Of a DNA stretch of 64,000 nucleotides, positions 1 to 10,196 are shown piece by piece. The DNA is from Pseudomonadota bacterium. GTDB lineage: Bacteria; Pseudomonadota; Alphaproteobacteria; Reyranellales; Reyranellaceae. The stretch is from NCBI GenBank assembly GCA_018240745.1, contig JAFEFF010000216.1:52259-116258 (forward strand), in the 5' to 3' direction. Under the pieces are notes generated by a model. The model had not been told where the DNA came from, did not search any database, and saw only the letters and a list, made by a program, of their open reading frames with translations. The translations under genes were made by a program, and so were the position numbers. Numbering within the stretch: the first letter of the stretch is position 1; each line of letters begins with the position of its first letter.

Positions 1-322
1 CGTCGAGCTCGAACAGCACCCGGCCCGGCTTGACGCGGGCCGCCCAGAACTCGGGCGCGCCCTTGCCGGAGCCCATGCGGACTTCGGCCGGCTTCTTCGA
101 CACCGGGACGTCCGGGAACACGCGGATCCAGACGCGGCCGGCACGCTTCATATGGCGCGTGATGGCGCGGCGGGCGGCCTCGATCTGGCGCGCGGTCAGG
201 CGGTCCGGCTCCATCGCCTTCAGGCCGAACGAGCCGAAGTCGAGGTTGAAGCCGCCCTTGGCGGCGCCGCTGATGCGGCCCTTGAAGGCCTTGCGGTACT
301 TGGTGCGCTTGGGTTGCAGCAT
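1..322 (-). CDS. rplP: 50S ribosomal protein L16 (3' end outside window)
   Basis: L16 binds 23S rRNA near the peptidyl-transferase centre and the A-site tRNA elbow. The reading frame opens at the ATG complementary to 320-322 with MLQPKRTKYRKAFKGRISG, the canonical L16 N-terminus, and continues through GSFGLKAMEPDRLTARQIEA and a GKGAPEFWAARVKPG segment to the window edge, so the last part of the protein is missing. It lies 6 bp after rpsC and is surely co-transcribed as part of the S10 operon. Order and sequence leave little doubt. Confidence 0.97.
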   Translation of the reverse strand, partial: MLQPKRTKYRKAFKGRISGAAKGGFNLDFGSFGLKAMEPDRLTARQIEAARRAITRHMKRAGRVWIRVFPDVPVSKKPAEVRMGSGKGAPEFWAARVKPGRVLFELD

Positions 323-328
323 GATTGC

Positions 329-1048
<720 letters not shown>

Positions 1049-1049
1049 G

Positions 1050-1448
1050 TTACTTTTCCTCCGCCCGCTCGTCCGATTCCGGGCGCTCGCGCACCACGAT
1101 GGTGAGATGGCTGAACGGCTTGACGATGCCCGCCGCGCGGCCGCGGCCGCGGGTGTGGAACCGCTTCATGACCAGGCTCTTGCCGACCGAGGCCTCGGCC
1201 ACGACCAGCCGGTCGACGTCGAGATTGTGGTTGTTCTCGGCATTGGCGATCGCCGAGTTCAGCGCCTTCCTGACGTCCTGCGCGATGCGCTTCTTCGAGA
1301 AGGTGAGCTCGTTGACCGCCGAGGCCGCTTTCTTGCCGCGGATGGTGGCGGCCACGAGGTCGAGCTTGCGCGGGCTGACGCGCACCGTGCGGAGCACCGC
1401 CTTGGCCTCGTTGTCCGCCTCGCGGCGCTTGTTGGAGGGCTTGCTCAT
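1050..1448 (-). CDS. rplV: 50S ribosomal protein L22
   Basis: L22 lines the peptide exit tunnel. The 132-residue product contains the family core VRVSPRKLDLVAATIRGK (about residues 23-40), followed by the tunnel beta-hairpin region with KRFHTRGRGRAAGI and the C-terminal HLTIVV strand. A short charged N-terminal extension precedes the core. It is the seventh gene of the S10 operon, 6 bp downstream of rpsS. Confidence 0.97.
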   Translation of the reverse strand: MSKPSNKRREADNEAKAVLRTVRVSPRKLDLVAATIRGKKAASAVNELTFSKKRIAQDVRKALNSAIANAENNHNLDVDRLVVAEASVGKSLVMKRFHTRGRGRAAGIVKPFSHLTIVVRERPESDERAEEK

Positions 1449-1454
1449 CGCGCG

Positions 1455-1733
1455 CTACTCCTTGGAGACCTTCTTGTCGCCCGAGTGGGACGAGAAGGTC
1501 CGGGTCGGCGAGAACTCGCCGAGCTTGTGACCGACCATCTCCTCGGTGACGTTCACCGGAATGAACTTCTTGCCGTTGTAGACGCCGAACGTCAGGCCGA
1601 CGAACTGCGGCAGGATCGTCGAACGGCGCGACCAGGTCCTGATCACGTCGTTGCGCACGGAGCCGCGCGCCTTCTCGGCCTTCTTGATCAGGCTGCCCTC
1701 GACGAACGGGCCTTTCCAGACGGAACGTGCCAC
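1455..1733 (-). CDS. rpsS: 30S ribosomal protein S19
   Basis: S19 is in the head of the 30S subunit and forms a complex with S13. The 92-residue product starts MARSVWKGPFVEGSLIKKAE and contains WSRRSTILPQFVGLTFGVYN and the conserved GHKLGEFSPTRTFSSH near the C-terminus. Length and motifs are standard. It lies between rplB and rplV, 11 bp after rplB. Confidence 0.98.
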   Translation of the reverse strand: MARSVWKGPFVEGSLIKKAEKARGSVRNDVIRTWSRRSTILPQFVGLTFGVYNGKKFIPVNVTEEMVGHKLGEFSPTRTFSSHSGDKKVSKE

Positions 1734-1744
1734 TGCCTATTCTC

Positions 1745-2575
<831 letters not shown>

Positions 2576-2592
2576 TACCCTATTCCCCCGTC

Positions 2593-2910
2593 CTACAGGC
2601 CCGTGGTCACGTCGATCTTGTGACCCTCGACCAGCGAGACGATCGCCTTCTTCCAGTCGCTGCGCACACCCGGCCGGCCCTTGAAGAGCTTGTTCTTGCC
2701 CTTCACGTTGACCGTGTTCACCGCCTTGACCTTGACCTTGAACAGGCCTTCGACGGCCTGCTTGATCTCGGGCTTGCTGGCGTCCGCGGCGACCTTGAAG
2801 GTCACCTGGCTGTGCTCGGAACCGTTGGTCGTCTTTTCCGTGATCAGCGGCGCGCGAATCACCTCGTACATGCGCGCGCGGCTCACGGTCGTCTTGGTCT
2901 TGGCGCTCAT
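2593..2910 (-). CDS. rplW: 50S ribosomal protein L23
   Basis: L23 sits at the tunnel exit and docks trigger factor and SRP. The 105-residue product starts MSAKTKTTVSRARMYEVIRA, continues PLITEKTTNGSEHSQVTFKV and ends with the KKAIVSLVEGHKIDV segment. The ATG at 2908-2910 was chosen because it overlaps the rplD stop in an ATGA arrangement, a sign of translational coupling. The open frame extends upstream, but that extension is only a shadow of rplD. Confidence 0.97.
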   Translation of the reverse strand: MSAKTKTTVSRARMYEVIRAPLITEKTTNGSEHSQVTFKVAADASKPEIKQAVEGLFKVKVKAVNTVNVKGKNKLFKGRPGVRSDWKKAIVSLVEGHKIDVTTGL

Positions 2911-3527
2911 TGCAGGCGCTCCTCGAGATGCTTCACGGCATCCTTGGTCAGCACCAGCGTGTCGCGGCGCAGGATGTCGTAGACGTTGGCTCCCTGCTGC
3001 GGCAGCACATCGACGTGGGCGATGTTGGCCGCGGCGCGGGCGAAGTTCTGGTCGATCTCGGCGCCGCCGATGACCAGGACGGAGGTGACGCCGAGCTTGC
3101 CGAAGTGGCCCTTGAGCTGGGCGGTCCTGGGCTCCTTGAGCGCGGCGGTCTCGACGACGATCAGCTTGCCCTCGGCCGCCTTGGCCGACAGGGCGGTGCG
3201 CAGCGCGAGCTTGCGGACCTTCTTCGGCAGGTCCTGCGCATGGCTGCGCACGACCGGACCGAACGCCTTGCCGCCGCCGCGGAACTGCGGCGCCGCCTCG
3301 TTGCCGTGGCGGGCGCGGCCGGTGCCCTTCTGGGCGTACATCTTCTTGGCCGTGGCCGTCACTTCCGAACGGCCCTTGGTCTTGTGGGTGCCCTGCTGGC
3401 GGCGCGACAGCTGCCACACCACGCAGCGCTGCAGGATGTCCTTGCGGACGGGAGCGCCGAACACCGCATCCGCGAGCTCCAGCTCGCCGGCGCTCTCGCC
3501 CTCGATGGTCTTGACCGCGATCTTCAT
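2907..3527 (-). CDS. rplD: 50S ribosomal protein L4
   Basis: L4 reaches into the exit tunnel and, in enterobacteria, also represses its own S10 operon; whether it does so here cannot be read from sequence. The 206-residue product starts MKIAVKTIEGESAGELELAD and has the tunnel-loop signature KMYAQKGTGRARHGNEAAPQ followed by FRGGGKAFGP. An upstream in-frame ATG exists, but the start at 3525-3527 gives the family N-terminus. The stop overlaps the rplW start by 4 bp. Confidence 0.97.
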   Translation of the reverse strand: MKIAVKTIEGESAGELELADAVFGAPVRKDILQRCVVWQLSRRQQGTHKTKGRSEVTATAKKMYAQKGTGRARHGNEAAPQFRGGGKAFGPVVRSHAQDLPKKVRKLALRTALSAKAAEGKLIVVETAALKEPRTAQLKGHFGKLGVTSVLVIGGAEIDQNFARAAANIAHVDVLPQQGANVYDILRRDTLVLTKDAVKHLEERLQ

Positions 3528-3537
3528 GGTCTGGTCC

Positions 3538-4263
3538 TCAAGCCTGCGGCGCGTCGGCAGCCGGCGCCTCGGACGCCTTCTCGGCGGCGGCCTTGCGCAG
3601 GCCGGCCGGGTACGGGGCATCCTTGGGGCGGGCGCGCTTGGACGCGTCCTTCACGATGATGTAGCCGCCGGCCGGGCCGGGAACGGCGCCGGAAACCAGG
3701 AGCAGGCCCTTCTCGTCGTCGGTGGCGACGACCTTGAGGTTCTGTGTGGTCACGCGCTCGTGGCCGTAGTGGCCGGCCATCTTCTTGCCGGGGAAGGTGC
3801 GGCCGGGATCCTGGCGGTTGCCGGTCGAGCCGTGGCTGCGGTGCGAGACCGACACGCCATGGCTCGCCTCGAGACCACCGAAGTTCCAGCGCACCATCGA
3901 GCCGGTGAAGCCGCGGCCGATCGAGGTGCCGACGACGTCGACGAACTGACCCGGCACGAAGTGGCTCGGCACCAGCTCGGCGCCGACCTCGAGCACGGCG
4001 TCCTTGGCGACGCGGAACTCGACCAGCTTCTTCTTCGGCTCGACCTTGGCCTTGGCGAAGTGACCGCGCATCGGCTGGGTCACGTTCTTCACCTTGGCCT
4101 TGCCGTAGCCGAGCTGGACGGCCGTGTATTTGTCCTTCTCCTCGGAGCGGACGGCGACGACCTGGAGCTGGTCGACCTTCAGAACGGTGACGGGCACATG
4201 CTCTCCCGCGTCGGTGAAGACGCGGGTCATGCCGACCTTCTGGGCGACGAGACCGCAACGCAT
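3538..4263 (-). CDS. rplC: 50S ribosomal protein L3
   Basis: L3 helps form the peptidyl-transferase centre. The 241-residue product starts MRCGLVAQKVGMTRVFTDAG and contains HRSHGSTGNRQDPGRTFPGK followed by KMAGHYGHERVTTQNL. The Gln in that loop corresponds to the region methylated by PrmB in other bacteria. After about residue 215 there is an Ala/Glu/Lys-rich tail, longer than in E. coli L3. It lies 10 bp upstream of rplD and 36 bp downstream of rpsJ. Confidence 0.97.
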   Translation of the reverse strand: MRCGLVAQKVGMTRVFTDAGEHVPVTVLKVDQLQVVAVRSEEKDKYTAVQLGYGKAKVKNVTQPMRGHFAKAKVEPKKKLVEFRVAKDAVLEVGAELVPSHFVPGQFVDVVGTSIGRGFTGSMVRWNFGGLEASHGVSVSHRSHGSTGNRQDPGRTFPGKKMAGHYGHERVTTQNLKVVATDDEKGLLLVSGAVPGPAGGYIIVKDASKRARPKDAPYPAGLRKAAAEKASEAPAADAPQA

Positions 4264-4299
4264 GGTCTGTTCCTCTTCCCTTATTCCTGCCGAATCGCC

Positions 4300-4620
4300 C
4301 TACGCGCCGAGCTTGATCTCGACGTCGACGCCGGAGGCGAGGTCGAGCTTCATCAGCGCGTCCACGGTCTGCGGCGTCGGGTCGACGATGTCGAGGACCC
4401 GCTTGTGGGTACGGATCTCGAACTGCTCACGCGACTTCTTGTCGATGTGCGGCGAACGGTTGACCGTGAACTTCTCGATACCCGTCGGCAGCGGAATGGG
4501 CCCGCGAACCTGCGCGCCCGTCCGCTTGGCCGTGCTCACGATCTCGCTGGTCGACTGGTCGAGCACGCGATGATCGAAGGCCTTCAGCCTGATGCGGATA
4601 TTGGTGTTGTCCATGGCCAT
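4300..4620 (-). CDS. rpsJ: 30S ribosomal protein S10
   Basis: S10 is a 30S head protein that also acts as NusE in transcription antitermination. The 106-residue product contains NIRIRLKAFDHRVLDQSTSE and KFTVNRSPHIDKKSREQFE with the usual RTHKRVLDIVDPTPQTVDAL end. Two starts are possible, MAMDNTN at 4618-4620 or MDNTN two codons later; the first is given. It follows tuf by only 24 bp, so the S10 operon here seems to be read from the tuf/tRNA promoter rather than from a separate leader. Confidence 0.97.
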   Translation of the reverse strand: MAMDNTNIRIRLKAFDHRVLDQSTSEIVSTAKRTGAQVRGPIPLPTGIEKFTVNRSPHIDKKSREQFEIRTHKRVLDIVDPTPQTVDALMKLDLASGVDVEIKLGA

Positions 4621-4644
4621 GGTCCGTACTCGCCCCTGGAGTCC

Positions 4645-5835
<1,191 letters not shown>

Positions 5836-5868
5836 GGTGTCACGACCCTCAAAACCTGGCCACAAATC

Positions 5869-5942
<74 letters not shown>

Positions 5943-5979
5943 AACTCCTGAACAGAGCCACACTCGCACGCTGTACCGC

Positions 5980-6066
5980 TGGTGGAGGGGGAAGGATTCG
6001 AACCTTCGTAGACGCGAAGTCGGCAGATTTACAGTCTGCTGCCATTGACCGCTCGGCCACCCCTCC
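5980..6066 (-). tRNA. tRNA-Tyr (anticodon GUA)
   Basis: An 87-nt class II tRNA on the minus strand. The acceptor stem is GGAGGGG/CCCCTCC, the anticodon stem GCAGA/TCTGC encloses CTGTAAA (anticodon GTA), and a long variable arm typical of bacterial tRNA-Tyr follows, then T-loop TTCGAAT and an encoded CCA (5980-5982). It is the first transcribed element of the tRNA-tuf-S10 unit. A TTGACG hexamer lies about 80 bp upstream on the minus strand (6147-6152), but no convincing -10 was found with it. Confidence 0.96.
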
Positions 6067-6180
6067 GAACCTGCGGTGCGCAGCGCGAGTTTAGCCTGTT
6101 CAGCCCGTCCTGACGGGCGGGCGTTGCTCGCAAATCCAATGAGTTACGTCAAGGGCCAAATCCCGTTACAACGCCCGCCA

Positions 6181-6996
6181 ATGCGCCATCAACCGCGATC
6201 GGGGCCGCACCGCCCTGCCAAGCCGACCCGCAACGCACCCCGCCAGGTGCCGCGTAACGCTCCTCGGGGCGGCCACCAGGCCGTCTGGCTGTACGGCCGC
6301 CACCCCGTGCTGGCCGCCCTGGCCAACCCGGACAGGCGGATCGAGCGGCTGCTGGCGACCAGGGATGTGGCCGAGCGTCACGCCCGGGAATTTGCCGGAC
6401 GCAATCCGCAGATCCTGTCGCGCGAGGAGCTGGCCCAGCGCCTGCCGGCCGGCGCCGTGCACCAGGGGCTGGCGGCACTGGTCGCACCGCTCGAGGAGCC
6501 AGTGCTGGAGGACGTGCTGGCCCGCAGCGGCAACGACGCGCTGGTGCTGGCGCTCGACCAGGTGACCGACCCGCACAATGTCGGCGCCATCCTGCGCACT
6601 GCGGCGGCGTTCGGTGCCGCGGGCGTGATCGTGACCGAGCGCCACGCGCCGGCCGACACCGGCGTGCTGGCCAAGGCGGCCTCGGGCGGGCTGGAGATCG
6701 TGCCGCTGCTGCGCGCGGTGAACCTTGCCCGCACGCTCGAGCAACTGAAGGAGGCGGGCTTCTGGATCTACGGCCTCGACGAACGCGGTGACACTTCAAT
6801 TGCGGCGCTCGATCTCAAGGGTCGCGTCTGCATCGTGCTCGGCGCCGAGGGCGAAGGCCTGCGCCGGTTGACGGGCGAGAAGTGCGATCGCCTGGTGACG
6901 ATCCCGACCCAGGCGGCCCTGGCGGCGCTCAACGTCTCGAACGCCGCTGCCGTCGCGGCCTATGAATGGGCGCGACAGGCGAAGCCCGCCGCCTGA
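6181..6996 (+). CDS. rlmB: 23S rRNA (guanosine-2'-O-)-methyltransferase RlmB, SpoU/TrmH family
   Basis: RlmB 2'-O-methylates G2251 in the 23S P loop using SAM. The 271-residue product has a basic, Pro/Arg-rich N-terminus, an L30e-like substrate-binding domain (about 30-105, starting VWLYGRHPVLAALANPDRRI) and a SpoU trefoil-knot domain with LDQVTDPHNVGAILRTAAAF, VLGAEGEGLRRLT and the terminal LNVSNAAAVAAYE motif. The start is uncertain: ATG 6181 is given, but ATG 6139 and 6076 are in frame and none has a clear Shine-Dalgarno site. It is divergent from the tRNA-Tyr unit. Confidence 0.93.
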   Translation: MRHQPRSGPHRPAKPTRNAPRQVPRNAPRGGHQAVWLYGRHPVLAALANPDRRIERLLATRDVAERHAREFAGRNPQILSREELAQRLPAGAVHQGLAALVAPLEEPVLEDVLARSGNDALVLALDQVTDPHNVGAILRTAAAFGAAGVIVTERHAPADTGVLAKAASGGLEIVPLLRAVNLARTLEQLKEAGFWIYGLDERGDTSIAALDLKGRVCIVLGAEGEGLRRLTGEKCDRLVTIPTQAALAALNVSNAAAVAAYEWARQAKPAA

Positions 6997-6997
6997 C

Positions 6998-7705
6998 CTA
7001 CTCGTGCTCGTCCGCGTCCAGCGGACTCCAGACGACGGCGGTCACGTCGGGCAGCCGCATCAGCTCGCGCACCAGGGGCGGCGTGTTCTCTGCCTTGTCG
7101 CTGGAGCGCCATGTCAGGGACCAGCGCAGTTTGCGCGTCTCGTGGACGTCGATCGAGAACAGGACGATCTTGTACCCGGCCTTGAGGATCGCGCCGCGCA
7201 GATCCTCGTCCGTCGCGCCCTGTTTGCCCGTCTCGACCGTCAGCAGGGCGGTTCGGTCGCGGGGCAGCGCCTGCTCGACGTAGATCAGCAGGCTGAGGAC
7301 CACCAGGGCGAGCACGACCAGCGCGGCGCCAAGCGTGAAATAGCCGCCGCCGATCACGAGGCCGATGACGGTGACGAGCCATATCGTCGCCGCCGTGGTC
7401 ACTCCTTTGACGATGTTGTCCCGCCGAAGGATGGCGCCGGCGCCGATGAAGCCGATACCCGTGAGGACGCCGAGCGGAAAGCGCAGGGCATCCATCATGG
7501 TGAAGGAGCTTCCGGTCTTGCCGAGCACACCGAGGGTCAGGTTGGCCTCGATCATCGCGCCGGCCGCGGCGAGGCAGACCAGAATGTTCGTGCGCAGCCC
7601 GGCCGTGCGTCCGCGCGTGCCGCGATCGAGGCCGATCAGCGCTCCTGCGAGCGCGGCTGCGAGGAGACGCAGGATGATGTCCTGCGTCGATACGGTAACG
7701 GTCAC
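6998..7705 (-). CDS. MgtC/SapB family membrane protein
   Basis: The first about 150 residues carry four or five hydrophobic helices with the MgtC signatures ALIGLDRGTRGRTAGLRTNI, VLTGIGFIGAGAILR and GVTTAATIWLVTVIGLVIGG. A soluble ACT-like C-terminal domain follows (about 160-235). MgtC proteins modulate F1Fo ATP synthase and growth at low magnesium in Salmonella and Mycobacterium; the role here is inferred. The GTG at 7703-7705 is preferred because AGAGG lies 5 nt upstream; a second GTG two codons earlier is possible. The stop is 1 bp from the rlmB stop (convergent). Confidence 0.85.
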   Translation of the reverse strand: MTVTVSTQDIILRLLAAALAGALIGLDRGTRGRTAGLRTNILVCLAAAGAMIEANLTLGVLGKTGSSFTMMDALRFPLGVLTGIGFIGAGAILRRDNIVKGVTTAATIWLVTVIGLVIGGGYFTLGAALVVLALVVLSLLIYVEQALPRDRTALLTVETGKQGATDEDLRGAILKAGYKIVLFSIDVHETRKLRWSLTWRSSDKAENTPPLVRELMRLPDVTAVVWSPLDADEHE

Positions 7706-7842
7706 GTCCACCTCTGCTGGTCCGTCCAAGGCAAGGAGCGATCCCTCTCTTGAATCGATCCGGCAGCAAAAGGGTTCCCCGGCACGTGTATTTTTGGGCG
7801 ATTCTCCCAGCCATGCCCTCTGCGGGGACGAAATTCCCGGCC

Positions 7843-8076
7843 CTATGCCCGATCGCGCAGGCCCTTCACGCCCTTCGCGCTGGCGCAATGGTTGCAGCAG
7901 AACAGCATGCCATCCTTCTCCAGGCCGTGCCCCACGATCCTGACGTCGCATGCCGCGCAGCGCGGAGCGAGCGCCGTGATCGCGCATTCGAAGCTGTCGA
8001 AGGTGTGCGCCTCGCCATCCTTCAGAACCTGGAAGGCCTTGTCGTACTCGTTGCCGCAGATCTCGCAGGTCGCCAT
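7843..8076 (-). CDS. Small cysteine-rich (zinc-ribbon/metallothionein-like) protein
   Basis: A 77-residue protein starting MATCEICGNEYDKAFQVLKD, with cysteines arranged as C-x2-C near the N-terminus, one in FECAITAL, C-x2-C in RCAACDVRIVGHG, and CCNHC close to the C-terminus. The spacing strongly suggests one or two bound zinc ions. Similar small proteins are widespread and mostly unnamed. The ATG at 8074-8076 is chosen over the one four codons upstream because GGAGG lies 5 nt before it. It is the last gene of a five-gene run of small genes on this strand. Confidence 0.75.
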   Translation of the reverse strand: MATCEICGNEYDKAFQVLKDGEAHTFDSFECAITALAPRCAACDVRIVGHGLEKDGMLFCCNHCASAKGVKGLRDRA

Positions 8077-8088
8077 GTCGCCCTCCAT

Positions 8089-8523
8089 CTAGGCGCTTTG
8101 CGAATGCGCGCCGCCCGCCTGGGAAATGCCCGACAGCGCCGCCGTCGCGTAGCCGCTCTTGGCCGACGTGACGAGATCGGCCAGCGCGATGATGCCGACC
8201 AGCCGCTTGTCGCGGTCCACCACCGGCAGGCGACGAAGCTGCTGTTCGCCCATGTTGCGTGCGATGTGGGCGGTGTCTTCGTCCTCGAAGCAGTAGCGAA
8301 TCTCGCCGCTCATGACTTCGCGCACCCGTGCCGATGGCGCTTTTCCGGCCGCCACGCCGCGCACGGCAATGTCGCGGTCGGTGATCATTCCGACCAGCCG
8401 ATCGTTCTCGCCCACGGGCAGCGCGCCCACGTCCATGTCGAGCATGATCCGGGCCGCCGCCTGGATCTGCTCCTCGGGACCGACCATCTTCACGTCCCTG
8501 CTCATCGCTTCCTTCACGAGCAT
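8089..8523 (-). CDS. CBS domain pair protein
   Basis: The 144-residue product consists almost only of two CBS motifs, starting MLVKEAMSRDVKMVGPEEQI (first, about 5-60, with LVGMITDRDIAVRG) and about 70-128 (with RRLPVVDRDKRLVGIIALAD). Stand-alone CBS pairs bind adenosyl ligands such as AMP, ATP or SAM and usually sense energy or redox status. No catalytic domain is attached. It sits 12 bp from the zinc-ribbon gene and 3 bp after the preceding small gene, consistent with an operon of stress-response genes. Confidence 0.88.
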   Translation of the reverse strand: MLVKEAMSRDVKMVGPEEQIQAAARIMLDMDVGALPVGENDRLVGMITDRDIAVRGVAAGKAPSARVREVMSGEIRYCFEDEDTAHIARNMGEQQLRRLPVVDRDKRLVGIIALADLVTSAKSGYATAALSGISQAGGAHSQSA

Positions 8524-8526
8524 GAT

Positions 8527-8730
8527 TCACTCCCTTGTCGTGTTTGGCGTTGCTGCTGCAGATCCCTTCTCTTCACTCTGCTCGGACGCGCTGTAGCGGC
8601 CCGACGACTTCTCGACGTCGCGGGCCATTCGCCCACTCTTCGCGGCGCCGTGCTTGCGGTCCCAGCGAGGATCTTCGGCAGGTCCGTTTTCCTGTTCCTT
8701 TGATGGCGTGCGATCCGACGTCCGCGCCAT
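8527..8730 (-). CDS. Small charged hypothetical protein
   Basis: A 67-residue product, MARTSDRTPSKEQENGPAED and onward, rich in Lys, Arg, Glu, Ser and Ala with no hydrophobic segment, so probably disordered in the cytoplasm. GGAGAG is well placed 4 nt before the ATG at 8728-8730. It is tightly packed between the secreted-protein gene and the CBS gene, which supports its being real. I do not recognise a family. Confidence 0.55.
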   Translation of the reverse strand: MARTSDRTPSKEQENGPAEDPRWDRKHGAAKSGRMARDVEKSSGRYSASEQSEEKGSAAATPNTTRE

Positions 8731-8741
8731 GGCTCTCTCCA

Positions 8742-9020
8742 CTATTGCTGGGGCTGCTGGGGCGTTCCGCGCGAGGGTGCAGTGTCCGGCGCCCTGCTGA
8801 TCGAGGGGTTGTTGCGGCTTGCCGGCTCCCCGGTGGTGGGTGTGTTTCGCGACGACGTGCTGTTCTTGTTGCCGCTGGCATCGGTGTTCGGCTGGCTGGG
8901 CTGGCCCGATCGAGGTTTGTCGGTTCGGCTGGGATCGGTCCCGATGGTGCCGCCGGACTGGGCACTGGCGGCGATCGGCAGGAGCGCCAGCGCGGCCGCC
9001 AGCATGATCATCCTCTTCAT
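8742..9020 (-). CDS. Small secreted Thr/Ser/Pro/Asn-rich protein
   Basis: A 92-residue product with a clear signal peptide (MKRMIMLAAALALLPIAASA, cleavage after AQ-type context at about 20-21) followed by a low-complexity mature part rich in Ser, Thr, Pro, Asn and Gln that ends in a run of Gln and Pro. There is no Cys and no recognisable fold. Such proteins are probably periplasmic or cell-envelope associated. It is part of the small-gene run, 11 bp from the next gene. Confidence 0.6.
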   Translation of the reverse strand: MKRMIMLAAALALLPIAASAQSGGTIGTDPSRTDKPRSGQPSQPNTDASGNKNSTSSRNTPTTGEPASRNNPSISRAPDTAPSRGTPQQPQQ

Positions 9021-9029
9021 CGCGTTGCC

Positions 9030-9152
9030 TCATGTCCGGTCGAGTTGGTGGCGGCTTTCGTGCGCCGAGTCCGGCGACGTGGCCGTCACAGGCGAGCGGC
9101 CGGTCAGGGCATCGTGCACCATCGCGCGAAGCTTCCCGTCGCTTGGATCCAT
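9030..9152 (-). CDS. Possible 40-residue protein
   Basis: A short frame starting MDPSDGKLRAMVHDALTGRS, preceded by GGGGGA 4 nt before the ATG at 9150-9152 and ending 9 bp before the secreted-protein start. A GTG at 9276-9278 would extend it to 82 residues, but without a ribosome-binding site. Only position and the Shine-Dalgarno site support it; no family is recognised. Confidence 0.35.
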   Translation of the reverse strand: MDPSDGKLRAMVHDALTGRSPVTATSPDSAHESRHQLDRT

Positions 9153-9339
9153 GGCTTCCCCCAGGTCTGTCGGGAACGTTCGTGTCGAATTCTCGCTGTC
9201 AACGGTCTCGGCCCGTGCGCTGTTGCCGGCCGCAGCGCCCAACGCTCTGCGCAAGCCATGAAGGGTGCGGATGCGCACGAGGAACGTCGCGAGACGGTGG
9301 ACGCGCGGCGTGGCTGGCCTGTAGAAAAGCGTCGACTTC

Positions 9340-9414
9340 GCCGGGTTAGCACAGCGGTAGTGCAGCGGTTTTGTAAACCGAAGGTCGGGGGTTCAAATCC
9401 CTCACCCGGCACCA
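9340..9414 (+). tRNA. tRNA-Thr (anticodon UGU)
   Basis: 75 nt forming a full cloverleaf. The acceptor is GCCGGGT/ACCCGGC, the D-arm is GCAC...GTGC, the anticodon loop is TTTGTAA (anticodon TGT) on a GCGGT/ACCG(A) stem, and the T-arm is GGGGG TTCAAAT CCCTC. CCA is encoded at 9412-9414. It is a single tRNA between two groups of small genes, and no repeat of its 3' end is visible nearby, so there is no evidence that an element integrated here. Confidence 0.95.
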
Positions 9415-9494
9415 CGCCTTCGCCGCGCCTGTCCATGGAAATGGCAACCAACCGCCATCGGCATCGGCCAGCGTCCTGGTTTGGAGCGCCGAGC

Positions 9495-9602
9495 ATGAGT
9501 CTGAAAGGACAGAGGCTCGCAATAATGGTGGTGGCCCTTTCGGGAACTCTTGTTCTGCTCGGCTCCCTGGCCATCATCGCGGCCATCCTGAGCCGCCCTT
9601 GA
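9495..9602 (+). CDS. Possible 35-residue single-pass membrane peptide
   Basis: ATG 9495 opens MSLKGQRLAIMVVALSGTLV, followed by a second hydrophobic stretch ending AILSRP. A basic N-terminus and one long transmembrane helix are typical of real alphaproteobacterial membrane microproteins, but the ribosome-binding site is weak (GAGCGCCGAG). It lies 80 bp after tRNA-Thr and converges on the next gene. Confidence 0.4.
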   Translation: MSLKGQRLAIMVVALSGTLVLLGSLAIIAAILSRP

Positions 9603-9614
9603 CGCCAGAAGGGC

Positions 9615-10061
9615 CTAGCGGCCGCGGATGCCGACCTTGAGCCTATGGTCGCGCCCGGCGTGGTCACGCAGGACCACCACGTCGGTGAAGACCTGGCCCG
9701 GCGCGTAGTACCGCCCCATGACGAAGAACATCAGTACCATGTGCGCCCGGCCGTGCGGCGGTACGGGCGTATCCTTGGCGAACGGGCCGCCGCGCGGCCC
9801 CACGGTGAAGCCGGTCTGCAGCGCCGGATGGTCGCGCAGCCGCGCCGAGACAATGCGGATGTCCTCATCGGTTCGGTTGACGGCCTCGAGCTCGATCACG
9901 ACCTGCATCATCGGCTCGCCGTCCGGCCCCTTGGCTGGATGCCAGGACGGCCACGGCGCGAGCGGAGCGACGAACAGGCGCAAGGCGGCCGGCCGGTCAG
10001 CGGCGCCCGACGGGTCCCGCCACCGCTTCCACAGTTCCGCCAGGTTGGACCAGAATGACAT
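9615..10061 (-). CDS. Hypothetical protein, 148 residues
   Basis: Starts MSFWSNLAELWKRWRDPSGA and then reads as a beta-rich soluble domain (VIELEAVNRTDEDIRIVSAR, PHGRAHMVLMFFVMGRYY, VTDVVVLRDHAGRDHRLKVG-like strands). There is no signal peptide and no transmembrane helix. A strong AGGGGGG lies 5 nt before the ATG at 10059-10061. The strand pattern resembles immunoglobulin-like or DUF-type beta-sandwich proteins, but no family is recognised. It is divergent from galE. Confidence 0.6.
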   Translation of the reverse strand: MSFWSNLAELWKRWRDPSGAADRPAALRLFVAPLAPWPSWHPAKGPDGEPMMQVVIELEAVNRTDEDIRIVSARLRDHPALQTGFTVGPRGGPFAKDTPVPPHGRAHMVLMFFVMGRYYAPGQVFTDVVVLRDHAGRDHRLKVGIRGR

Positions 10062-10196
10062 GTTGGCCCCCCTTGCCTGTGATGGTCCCAGCAAGGCCAC
10101 GGCTGGTCTCGTCCGCGGCCCCCTATATAACGTGCAACGGGACCGATGGTCCCTGATACGGGTGTCGAAAATGCGTCGCGACCATCGAGCTGAGGC

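Noticed and set aside
9340..9414. tRNA-Thr as an integration site of a mobile element
   Set aside because: No repeat of the tRNA 3' end and no integrase within the window.
9104..9667. Minus-strand frame containing GEGFEPPTFGLQNRC
   Set aside because: This peptide is the well-known false translation of a tRNA gene on the opposite strand, here tRNA-Thr.
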